NCBI GenBank assembly: GCA_900314395.1
Contig: OMVB01000022.1
Coordinates: 1 to 45,990 of the forward strand
Direction of reading: 5' to 3'
Length of the DNA: 45,990 bases
Source of the DNA: an uncultured Prevotellaceae bacterium
GTDB lineage: Bacteria > Bacteroidota > Bacteroidia > Bacteroidales > UBA932
Shown here piece by piece: positions 23,909-31,485 of the stretch; position 1 is the stretch's first letter, and each line of letters starts with the position of its first letter. The notes below the pieces were generated by a model that worked only from the letters and a program-made list of their open reading frames with translations, was not told where the DNA came from and ran no database searches. The translations under genes and the position numbers were made by a program.

Positions 23909-25276
23909 ATGAGTTTGTACAGTTACTTCCGAATCTCCAAGCCGGCGCTTCAAAAGGTGCCGCAGGAGTCTGTGCAACAAACATATAAACACCTGAGAAA
24001 CAGCACTTTCTGGGGAGTAACTTTCGCTTACAGTATCTTTTATGTATGCCGCCTTGCGATGAGTGTGGTAAAAAAACCTCTCATCGACGACGGCATTTTT
24101 TCCGCCGGGGAGCTGGGGATAATCGGCTCTGCCTTCCTGCTTGTGTATGCAGCCGGAAAGTTTGTTAACGGAATAATCTGCGACTATTGCAATATCAGGC
24201 GCTTCATGGCCTTCGGGCTTGGGCTGTCGGCGATTCTTAATTTGCTGATGGGAATTTTGGGACTTGTACAGCCGATGGTTTCGGTGGCCGGCGGGGTAGT
24301 CCTGTTTGTGCTTTTCTCCGTTTTCTGGGGAGCAAACGGCTGGGCGCAGTCGATGGGTGCGCCGCCGGCCGTCATCAGCCTTTCCAGGTGGTTCTCCCTT
24401 AAGCAGAGGGGCACTTACTACAGCATCCTCAGCTCCACGCCGTATCTGGGAAAGACCGTTTCCTTTATCCTGCTTGGCTTTATAGTCAGCTGGCTGGGCT
24501 GGCAGTACGGCTTCATATTGTCCGCCGTCGCAGGTCTGGCCGGCCTGGCGGTCATCCTTTGCTTTGTCAAGGACAACCCTGAGAGCCAGGGCCTGCCAAC
24601 CATTCAGGAAATCACCGGGGATAAAGCATCAAAGGCAGACAAAATGCCCACCAAGGAGTTGCAGAAGTACGTTTTCAAGAATCCTGGCATCTGGGTGATA
24701 GCCCTTTCAAGCGCCTTTGTTTACATAACCCAATATGCCATAAGTGACTGGGGAATCCTGTATCTGGAGGAAGGAAAGGGTTTTTCCGACATCCAGGCCC
24801 CGCAGATTATCTCTTTCTCGGAGGCCTTCGGCATCGCCGGTACGCTGCTCGCCGGGTGGATATCGGACAAAGTATTCAAAGGCGGCAGGATAGTTCCCGT
24901 AATCCTGTCCGGGATGCTGTGTCTGGTGGCGCTGTCCCTGTTCCTTTTCACAGGTGGCAGCTACCTCATGAACATAGTTTATGTGTCGATGTTCAGCCTG
25001 GCCATAGGCATCGTTTTCTGCATCGTAGCCGGACTCATGGCGCTTGACATTGTGCCGCGCAAGGCCACCGGGACGGCGCTTGGCATCGTGGGTATTTTCA
25101 GCTACGTAGCCGCCGGAATCCAGAGCGTAGTGAGCGGTTTCCTTATCCAGAGCGGCAGCAAAGGCGGGGAATACGACTTTACTGCAACCGCTTTTTTCTG
25201 GATTGCTGCCTGCCTGCTGTCCTTCCTGCTGCCCGTCCTGGCCTGGAGACGCCTTCATAAGAAAGTCATTGAATAA
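23909..25276 (+). CDS. MFS transporter of the organophosphate:phosphate antiporter type (GlpT/UhpT-like)
   Basis: This 455-residue transporter has about 12 helices. The opening QTYKHLRNSTFWGVTFAYSI, followed by FYVCRLAMSVVKKPLI, and the middle FWGANGWAQSMGAPPAVISL, with SRWFSLKQRGTYYSI, are hallmark stretches of the OPA family. This family imports glycerol-3-phosphate or hexose phosphates in exchange for phosphate. Substrate cannot be told from sequence. It is followed 14 bases later by the amylomaltase gene, so a link to glucose or glucose-phosphate metabolism is reasonable. It has its own promoter. Confidence 0.85.
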   Translation: MSLYSYFRISKPALQKVPQESVQQTYKHLRNSTFWGVTFAYSIFYVCRLAMSVVKKPLIDDGIFSAGELGIIGSAFLLVYAAGKFVNGIICDYCNIRRFMAFGLGLSAILNLLMGILGLVQPMVSVAGGVVLFVLFSVFWGANGWAQSMGAPPAVISLSRWFSLKQRGTYYSILSSTPYLGKTVSFILLGFIVSWLGWQYGFILSAVAGLAGLAVILCFVKDNPESQGLPTIQEITGDKASKADKMPTKELQKYVFKNPGIWVIALSSAFVYITQYAISDWGILYLEEGKGFSDIQAPQIISFSEAFGIAGTLLAGWISDKVFKGGRIVPVILSGMLCLVALSLFLFTGGSYLMNIVYVSMFSLAIGIVFCIVAGLMALDIVPRKATGTALGIVGIFSYVAAGIQSVVSGFLIQSGSKGGEYDFTATAFFWIAACLLSFLLPVLAWRRLHKKVIE

Positions 25277-25290
25277 TAAAAACTTAAAAT

Positions 25291-27864
25291 ATGCGAATCA
25301 GTATTTCACTCAATTACAAAGCCCAGTGGGGACAGCAGATGATGCTCCTTCTGGAGGGAAATCCGTACAGGATGGACGGTCATGACGGCGGCCTCTGGAC
25401 CATCGAACTGGATAAAATGCCCGCAGCCGCAGACTACAGTTTCCAGCTTTGCGACGGCTCCGGAAAGCCTGTCCGCTACGAGTCTTCCGGCCATTCCTAT
25501 GCCACCGGCAAGGGAGTTAAGGAATTGATTATCAGAGACAAATGGAATGATGTATCTGCCGATGCCCCGTTCAAGACCGCCTTCTTCAAGGATGTCATCT
25601 TCAAACGGACCGACGGTGACAAGCGCACCACTTCCGGAAAGCTTACGCTCCAGGTTTGCGCACCTACCCTGCGTCCCGGCGAGCGTCTTGCCATTAGCGG
25701 CGACTTCAGCAACTGGGGCCGCCCGGTCCTGATGGATCCAAGTGACTTCCCGTTCTGGAAAATCAATCTGCCTGCGGACAAGTCTTTTGAGTATAAATAC
25801 CTGATTATCAGCGATGATCCTTATATCCCCATGCAGTGGGAGAACGGTGTGAACAGGGAATTTGACGCCGATGCCGCAAAAGGTGCGCACATCCTTGTCA
25901 ACGAGCCTGAGCCGGTATTCCGGCGCAGCGGCTGGCGCGGAGCCGGAGTTGCCGTTCCGGTCTTCTCCCTGCGCAGCCGCAGCGGCTTCGGCGTAGGCGA
26001 GTTCAACGACCTTAAGCTCTTTGTGGACTGGGCATCGGCAACGGGACAGAACGTAATCCAGCTCCTGCCTATCAATGACACCACGATGACCCATTCCTGG
26101 ACGGACTCTTATCCCTACAATGCAAATACAACCTTCGCCCTGCATCCGCAGTTCATCCATCTGCCGGCCGCGGGAGTCAAGGAAGACAAGGCCTACAAGG
26201 CTCTTCAGGAAGAGTTGAACGCCCTTCCCAAGATTGACTACGAGAAGGTGAATTCTGCAAAGAACGCCCTTCTGAGGAAGGTTTACGAGTCGGCTGCCGG
26301 CCGCAAGGTCATGGAAAGCGCCGCCTTCAGGAAGTTCTATGAGGCAAACGAGTCCTGGCTGGAGCCCTATGCCGTATTCTGCTGCCTCAGGGACCAGCAC
26401 AAGACCCCGGACTTCTCCAAGTGGGGAAAGATGGCCAAATACTCTCCCAAGGCCGTTGCCAAATGGGCCGCAGAGCATAAGGAGGAGGTCGGCTACCACT
26501 GCTTTGTCCAGTTCCACCTGGACAAGCAGCTCAAGGAAGTAGTGGAATACGCCCATTCCAAGGGAGTGGCCCTTAAGGGAGACCTGCCCATCGGCATCAG
26601 CCGCACCAGCGTGGACGCATGGGTTTATCCGGAGCTGTTTCATCTTGATTCACAGGCCGGTGCACCGCCGGATGCTTTCTCTACCCTTGGCCAGAACTGG
26701 GGCTTCCCCACATACAACTGGGAGAAGATGTCAGAGGACGGATTCGCCTGGTGGAAGGCCCGCATGCGTAAGATGAGCGAATACTTCGATGCCTTCAGGA
26801 TCGACCATATACTTGGTTTCTTCCGCATTTGGGAGATTCCGATGGATGCTGTCCATGGCCTTCTGGGCCACTTCAACCCCGCCCTTCCTTATTCAGGGGA
26901 CGAGCTTGCTGCAAACGGATTCAACATCGGCTCCGGATTATACACAAAGCCGCTTCTGTACGATTGGATACTGAACGAGATCTTCGGTACCAAGGCCGAT
27001 GTCGTTCGCCAGAAGTATGTAATTAACGGCGCACTTGCGCCGGAGGTTTCCACCCAGAGAAAGGTGGTGGAAAATGTGAAGGACGAGTCCCTGAGGGACG
27101 GGCTTCTCACCCTGCTTGACGATGTTCTTTTTGTTGAGGATCCGCGAAAGAAAGGTTATTGGCACCCCAGGATTTCCGCGCAGGGAACCTTTGCCTTCCG
27201 TTGCCTTGACGACGGCCTGAAGGCAGCTTTCACACGCCTGCACGATGACTTCTTCTATCGCCGCCACAACGACTTCTGGCGCGATTCCGCCATGTTCAAG
27301 CTGCCTTCCATCCTGTCTTCCACCGGTATGCTTACCTGCGGGGAAGACCTTGGAATGATTCCTGATTGCGTTCCTTCTGTAATGGACGAGCTCGGAATCC
27401 TGTCCCTGGAAATCCAGCGTATGCCAAAGAGTGTTACGGAGGAATTCGCAAACCCGGCAGTGTATCCTTACCGCTGCGTTTGCGCAACCGGAACCCACGA
27501 TACGTCAACTATTCGCGCCTGGTGGGAGGAAGACCGCGAGGTTACCGCCCGTTACTGGCACAATATGCTTCACCGCGGTGACGACATGCCCTGGTTCTGC
27601 GAGCCTTGGGTTGCGGAGATGATTGTAAAAGCACATCTGGATTCCCCTGCGATGCTGTGTATACTTCCTTTGCAGGACTACCTTGCAATCGACGACATTG
27701 TCCGTTACCCCGGAGATCCCGCAGACGAGCGTATAAACGTGCCTGCAATCCCGCGCTTCTACTGGCGTTACCGCATGCACATGACGCTTGAGGACCTTCT
27801 TGCAGACAAGGGCTTCACTTTGAAACTCGCCGGCATGATATCTGGCTCCGGCCGCGGAAAATAA
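25291..27864 (+). CDS. malQ: 4-alpha-glucanotransferase (GH77 amylomaltase) with N-terminal starch-binding CBM20 domains
   Basis: This is an 857-residue cytoplasmic enzyme without signal peptide. Two CBM20-like modules lie at about 1-105 and 115-205 (the second has ERLAISGDFSNWGRPVLMDP). The GH77 barrel follows, with SYPYNANTTFALHPQFIHL, DLPIGISRTSVDAW, PPDAFSTLGQNWGFPTYNW, the nucleophile Asp505 in AFRIDHILGFFR, the acid/base Glu685 in TCGEDLGMIP and Asp737 in GTHDTSTIRAWW. It transfers glucan chains between maltodextrins, releasing glucose. The CBM20-CBM20-GH77 form is known from plant DPE2 and from Bacteroidetes MalQ. It converges with the LytR gene 8 bases away. Confidence 0.93.
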   Translation: MRISISLNYKAQWGQQMMLLLEGNPYRMDGHDGGLWTIELDKMPAAADYSFQLCDGSGKPVRYESSGHSYATGKGVKELIIRDKWNDVSADAPFKTAFFKDVIFKRTDGDKRTTSGKLTLQVCAPTLRPGERLAISGDFSNWGRPVLMDPSDFPFWKINLPADKSFEYKYLIISDDPYIPMQWENGVNREFDADAAKGAHILVNEPEPVFRRSGWRGAGVAVPVFSLRSRSGFGVGEFNDLKLFVDWASATGQNVIQLLPINDTTMTHSWTDSYPYNANTTFALHPQFIHLPAAGVKEDKAYKALQEELNALPKIDYEKVNSAKNALLRKVYESAAGRKVMESAAFRKFYEANESWLEPYAVFCCLRDQHKTPDFSKWGKMAKYSPKAVAKWAAEHKEEVGYHCFVQFHLDKQLKEVVEYAHSKGVALKGDLPIGISRTSVDAWVYPELFHLDSQAGAPPDAFSTLGQNWGFPTYNWEKMSEDGFAWWKARMRKMSEYFDAFRIDHILGFFRIWEIPMDAVHGLLGHFNPALPYSGDELAANGFNIGSGLYTKPLLYDWILNEIFGTKADVVRQKYVINGALAPEVSTQRKVVENVKDESLRDGLLTLLDDVLFVEDPRKKGYWHPRISAQGTFAFRCLDDGLKAAFTRLHDDFFYRRHNDFWRDSAMFKLPSILSSTGMLTCGEDLGMIPDCVPSVMDELGILSLEIQRMPKSVTEEFANPAVYPYRCVCATGTHDTSTIRAWWEEDREVTARYWHNMLHRGDDMPWFCEPWVAEMIVKAHLDSPAMLCILPLQDYLAIDDIVRYPGDPADERINVPAIPRFYWRYRMHMTLEDLLADKGFTLKLAGMISGSGRGK

Positions 27865-27872
27865 GAGAATGG

Positions 27873-28565
27873 TTATTTGTCCAGCCAGGAGAGGAAGGAG
27901 TCTGTGTGGGAGCGGGAGACTTCCAGGGTGAAGCGGCCGGATTCCAGCGGTACGTCTATGCGAAGGCGGCCGCCGGGCAGTTTGGTAAGGCTGCCTACGG
28001 CGTTCCTGGAAACGATGGCGCTGCGGGAAATCTTGATGAACTGCGATGGGTCAAGTTTGGCGGCGATACTGTCCAGGGTGTCGTCCAGCATAAAGGCTGC
28101 TCCCTTGCGGGTTACAAGGTGGTTGGACTTGTCCTCTGAGTAGATACAGGCGATGTCGCCGGTGTTTACCGTCTGGATTGAATTGCCGTATTTTACCATA
28201 AGGTGCTGCTTGTAAGTGCGGCACCTTTCAACTGCCCGCTTCAGGGCGGAAGGCTCTATCGGCTTAAGAAGATAATCCCTTGAATTGACCTCAAAGGCTT
28301 TGACGGCATAGCTGTCATAAGCCGTGGTCATGATAACCGGCGCCGATATCCTGGCCTGACGGAAAATCTCGAAGCACTTTCCGTCAGAAAGTTCCACGTC
28401 CATGAAAATCATATCCACTTTATGGTCCGGATTATCCAGCCAGGCAACGGCTTCCTTTACGCTTTTGGCTGTCCCCGCAACGACTGTGTCCGGGAACAAT
28501 TCAACGAGAGCCGCCTCAAGGGCTATCTGGGCCATTACCTCGTCTTCTATAATGAATACTCTCAT
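27873..28565 (-). CDS. LytTR-family response regulator
   Basis: This 230-residue regulator has a receiver domain (1-120) with IIEDE, phospho-acceptor Asp56 in FMDVEL, TTAYD and LLKPIE. A C-terminal LytTR DNA-binding domain (about 125-225) follows, with GDIACIYSEDKSNHLVT, FIKISRSAIVSRNAVGSLTK and GGRLRIDVPLE. The ATG at 28565 is preferred over the TTG two codons upstream. It follows its histidine kinase by 10 bases. The pair sits between the amylomaltase and the starch-locus transporter, so it may sense or tune glucan-related uptake, but that is only positional inference. Confidence 0.9.
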   Translation of the reverse strand: MRVFIIEDEVMAQIALEAALVELFPDTVVAGTAKSVKEAVAWLDNPDHKVDMIFMDVELSDGKCFEIFRQARISAPVIMTTAYDSYAVKAFEVNSRDYLLKPIEPSALKRAVERCRTYKQHLMVKYGNSIQTVNTGDIACIYSEDKSNHLVTRKGAAFMLDDTLDSIAAKLDPSQFIKISRSAIVSRNAVGSLTKLPGGRLRIDVPLESGRFTLEVSRSHTDSFLSWLDK

Positions 28566-28575
28566 AATCAATTAC

Positions 28576-29940
28576 TTACAAAAGTGGAAGTGAAACTGAA
28601 TAGACATCGGCAGTGTCTGTAATTACTATATCTTTGCCGCCGTTGGCCAGGTAGTTCTGCCGTATATACTTGAGTCCAAGGCCGGTAGATGCTGTGTCGC
28701 TGAACTTGGGATGGCGGTTGTTGGAGACCGTAACCCTGTCACCGTCGGCAAGGATGACAATTTTCAAGGGGTCTTCTTCCGATATCGAATTATGTTTGTA
28801 GGCGTTCTCCACCAGCATCTGAACCGAATACTTTAGGACGTAGCGGCTGCCCAGGGAGGCATCGGCAACGACAACATCGACAGACATTCCGGCAGGGAAG
28901 CGCACCTTGAGCAAATCCGTGTACATATTTACGTACTTCAGCTCCTCTGACAGGGGAATGAGCGACTCACTTTCATTGCTTAGCATGTGGCGGTACATTG
29001 CCGCCAGTTTGCGTGTAAAACTGCGGACCTCGGATGTCTTCCCCTGTGCAACCAGGGCGTCCAGCACGTTCAAGCTGTTGAACAGGAAGTGCGGGTTAAC
29101 CTGCTGCTTCAGGTTCTGGTATTCCATCCTGGCGATGAGGCCTTTGTTGCGCTCCGCCTCCATTTCCCGCCTGGTAGAGGCTACATAATAAATGAGGTAG
29201 ATGATGGAATAAGTGACAGCCTGCGCAATAAATGAAAGAATCAGCAGTTCCAGGCAAAGGGAGAGCGTAAAAGGCGTCTCATATTTGACAGGCAGTCCTA
29301 TAGCCATCATCATGACGCAGACGGCCGGGGTTCCCAGGAACAGCACGAAGTGCCATATGACCGAGAGACTGCGGCTTTTGAAGCCTCCTGCGCTGTGCAC
29401 CCTGTGAAGCAGGATAACATTGACGCAAATAAGCAGCAGCAGGACTCCGGAATTCGATGTCAGCATAGACAATGCATCCGAAAGCGGTACACTGGCAAAA
29501 ACATGGCTGGAAGACAGCAGGCCTATGATTATCCTGGCAAGCAGCACCACAAGGATGGCCAGCCACAGCCAGCTGTCCTTGATATCGCGGCCTTCCCGTT
29601 TATTCTCCGGCACCAGCAGTACAATGGACCATCCCAGAATCTCTGTGGTTATGAATGTTGAGGCTGCATGTGTCAGGAAGCCGATGTTTGTAAGCAGGTT
29701 GAAGCCGGCGGCGCAGGCCATGCCCAGTCCGTAGCCCAGGATATTTACAAGTACTACGCTTATGGCCGTAAACTCCACGGACAGCCGCTTTATGTTGCAT
29801 AGAAGCACAGTCATGGCCATTGTCCAGACGGTAAGGAAAATGGTGTCATCGATACCGGCTGCAAGGCAAAGCATGGTGGTTGCGGCATGTAAAACCGCGA
29901 ACCCGTGAATAACCAGACTGTTATCGTATTTTACGGTCAT
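28576..29940 (-). CDS. LytS-like membrane histidine kinase (His_kinase/PF06580 type)
   Basis: This 454-residue kinase starts at the ATG at 29940. The reading frame is open further upstream, but that stretch contains the -7 box TATCTTTG, so it cannot be transcribed as coding from that promoter. About eight hydrophobic helices occupy residues 10-250. A short coiled region (REMEAERNKGLIARMEYQNL) leads into KQQVNPHFLFNSLNVLDALV, the H-box of the LytS/YehU class. VQMLVENAYKHNS (N-box) and STGLGLKYIRQNY (G-box) follow. There is no extracellular domain, so the signal is sensed within the membrane. Divergent from the sugar-transporter operon. Confidence 0.9.
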   Translation of the reverse strand: MTVKYDNSLVIHGFAVLHAATTMLCLAAGIDDTIFLTVWTMAMTVLLCNIKRLSVEFTAISVVLVNILGYGLGMACAAGFNLLTNIGFLTHAASTFITTEILGWSIVLLVPENKREGRDIKDSWLWLAILVVLLARIIIGLLSSSHVFASVPLSDALSMLTSNSGVLLLLICVNVILLHRVHSAGGFKSRSLSVIWHFVLFLGTPAVCVMMMAIGLPVKYETPFTLSLCLELLILSFIAQAVTYSIIYLIYYVASTRREMEAERNKGLIARMEYQNLKQQVNPHFLFNSLNVLDALVAQGKTSEVRSFTRKLAAMYRHMLSNESESLIPLSEELKYVNMYTDLLKVRFPAGMSVDVVVADASLGSRYVLKYSVQMLVENAYKHNSISEEDPLKIVILADGDRVTVSNNRHPKFSDTASTGLGLKYIRQNYLANGGKDIVITDTADVYSVSLPLL

Positions 29941-29961
29941 AAAGGTTATTGTTAAAGTGTT

Positions 29962-29969
29962 CAAAGATA
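29962..29969 (-). promoter_or_regulatory. -7 box of the LytS/LytR pair
   Basis: TATCTTTG on the minus strand ends 22 bases before the ATG at 29940. No TTTG was found at the -33 position. The box decides against the more distal in-frame start. Confidence 0.55.
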
Positions 29970-30018
29970 GAAAAAAATTTCCATTCATCCTTAAATACTG
30001 ACCATTCGTCCCCTATTA

Positions 30019-30037
30019 ATCGTTTTTTTAAAACGAT
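30019..30037. promoter_or_regulatory. Palindrome with AAACG half-sites upstream of the -7 box
   Basis: ATCGTTTT (30019-30026) and AAAACGAT (30030-30037) are perfect inverted arms around TTT. They share the CGTTT/AAACG half-site of the palindrome at 30055-30068. Lying between the -33 and -7 positions of the SLC45 gene promoter, it may be a second operator. Confidence 0.5.
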
Positions 30038-30042
30038 ATAAC

Positions 30043-30050
30043 TACATTTG
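30043..30050 (+). promoter_or_regulatory. -7 box of the alpha-glucan operon
   Basis: TACATTTG matches TAnnTTTG and precedes the ATG at 30075 by 24 bases. The -33 region is T-rich without a clean TTTG, as is common for regulated promoters. Confidence 0.6.
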
Positions 30051-30054
30051 TTTG

Positions 30055-30068
30055 CTTAAACGTTTAAG
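30055..30068. promoter_or_regulatory. Candidate LacI-family operator at the transcription start
   Basis: CTTAAACGTTTAAG is a perfect 14-bp palindrome with central CG, the layout typical of LacI/MalR-type operators. It starts 4 bases after the -7 box, so it would cover the transcription start and block initiation. A further AAACG half-site lies at 30070-30074. No LacI-type gene lies in the window. Confidence 0.6.
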
Positions 30069-30074
30069 AAAACG

Positions 30075-31451
30075 ATGAAACGTAAACCGAAACTATCTTT
30101 CTGGCAGATTTGGAACCTGAGCTTCGGGTTCCTGGGAGTCCAGATCGGCTATTCACTTCAGAACAGCAACACATCCGGCCTGCTCAAGTCCTTTGGAGCA
30201 GACCTCAGCAGCCTGAGCCTTTTCTGGCTGGCCGCACCTCTTGCAGGACTGGTGGTACAGCCCATCATAGGAATGTTCTCTGACGGCACATGGACAAAAC
30301 TCGGCCGCAGGAGACCCTACATCCTTCTTGGTGCGATCATCTCTACCGTGGCGCTGTTCCTCATGCCCAACTGTCCCAAGCTGCTGGCATTCGCCCCGCT
30401 TCTCATGGGAGCGCTTGTTTTCCTGTTCATGGACCTGTCTTTCAACATCACCATGCAGCCTTTCAGGGCTTTGGTAACGGATATGCTGGATGACAGCCAG
30501 AAGACCCAGGGCTTTGTAGTGCAGACCTTCCTTATCAATCTTGGTTCCATAATCGGCGCACTTCTTCCGCTTATTATGACCAATGTGTTCGGGGCCTCCG
30601 ACGCAGAGGTTCCCGGCCATGCGCCCCAGCATGTGGCATGGTCTTACTACGCAGGAGCGGCAATCCTGTTCCTGTCCGTACTGGTGACCGTTTTCAAGGT
30701 TAAGGAATATCCTCCCAAGGAGTTTGCAGAGTACAGCGCCGCAGAGGGTCAGGAGGATGCCTCTGCAGAGCCCAAGAAGAGCTTCTGGCAGCTCCTCAAG
30801 ACCACTCCCAAGACTATGATACAGCTTGGCGTAGTGCAGTTCTTCTCATGGGCGGCCCTCTTCCTTATGTGGAACTATCTTCAGCCGCTGGTTACCCGTG
30901 CTTTCATAAGCGCAGACGGCGTGCTCAACGGGGAGGCCCAGACCTGGACCGGCGTACTCAATGCAGTCTATCCGGTATCGGCCTGCATTATTTCCCTCCT
31001 TATGACCAGGCTTGCCGCAAAATACGGCAACAAGACGGTCTATGCGCTCTGCCTGCTTTGCGGCGCCGTAGGCTATGCCTGCCTGGCGTTCTGCACCGGC
31101 AAGGTTGCGATGATTTTCCCGATGATTCTTATAGGTATCGCGTGGGCGGGCGTGCTCGCGATGCCGTACTCTATACTTTCAAGGGCAATTGACGCGCGCA
31201 GCAGCGGTGCCTACATGGGCATCTTCAACTTCACCGTAACCATCCCCCAAATCTGCATGGGTCTGCTTGGCGGCGTTATGGTAAGCCTGCTCCGTGGCGT
31301 GCTTGTACCCGGCGGAAAGGCTGTTTACGAGACCCTGGACACTGTTTCCAAGGCGCAGGCAGACAGCACGGTAGCCGTTGGAATGTTCATCATCGCAGCA
31401 ATCTTCATGGCAATGGGCAGCATCGCCGTAAGATTTGTAAAAGAGAAATAA
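30075..31451 (+). CDS. SLC45-type MFS sugar transporter (probable maltose/maltodextrin importer)
   Basis: This is a 458-residue inner-membrane protein with 12 predicted helices. The opening FWQIWNLSFGFLGVQIGYSL then QNSNTSGLLKSFGAD, LFWLAAPLAGLVVQPIIGMF followed by SDGTWTKLGRRRPYIL, and MWNYLQPLVT are typical of the SLC45/GPH-like sucrose-maltose transporter group. In Bacteroidota such transporters lead or accompany SusC/D loci for alpha-glucans, moving maltose across the inner membrane. It precedes susC by 34 bases without an intervening promoter, so it is probably the first gene of the operon. A LacI-like operator lies over its start site. Confidence 0.85.
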   Translation: MKRKPKLSFWQIWNLSFGFLGVQIGYSLQNSNTSGLLKSFGADLSSLSLFWLAAPLAGLVVQPIIGMFSDGTWTKLGRRRPYILLGAIISTVALFLMPNCPKLLAFAPLLMGALVFLFMDLSFNITMQPFRALVTDMLDDSQKTQGFVVQTFLINLGSIIGALLPLIMTNVFGASDAEVPGHAPQHVAWSYYAGAAILFLSVLVTVFKVKEYPPKEFAEYSAAEGQEDASAEPKKSFWQLLKTTPKTMIQLGVVQFFSWAALFLMWNYLQPLVTRAFISADGVLNGEAQTWTGVLNAVYPVSACIISLLMTRLAAKYGNKTVYALCLLCGAVGYACLAFCTGKVAMIFPMILIGIAWAGVLAMPYSILSRAIDARSSGAYMGIFNFTVTIPQICMGLLGGVMVSLLRGVLVPGGKAVYETLDTVSKAQADSTVAVGMFIIAAIFMAMGSIAVRFVKEK

Positions 31452-31485
31452 CTAATTACTAATTTATAAACAAACTACACTCCAA

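Noticed and set aside
25306..26643. Open frame of over 400 codons antisense to the amylomaltase
   Set aside because: The plus strand encodes an intact CBM20-GH77 protein with catalytic residues. The antisense product has no signal or recognisable motif.
29941..29988. Upstream extension of the LytS-like kinase (start at 29988)
   Set aside because: The extra codons include the -7 box TATCTTTG and are not signal- or helix-like. The ATG at 29940 is favoured.
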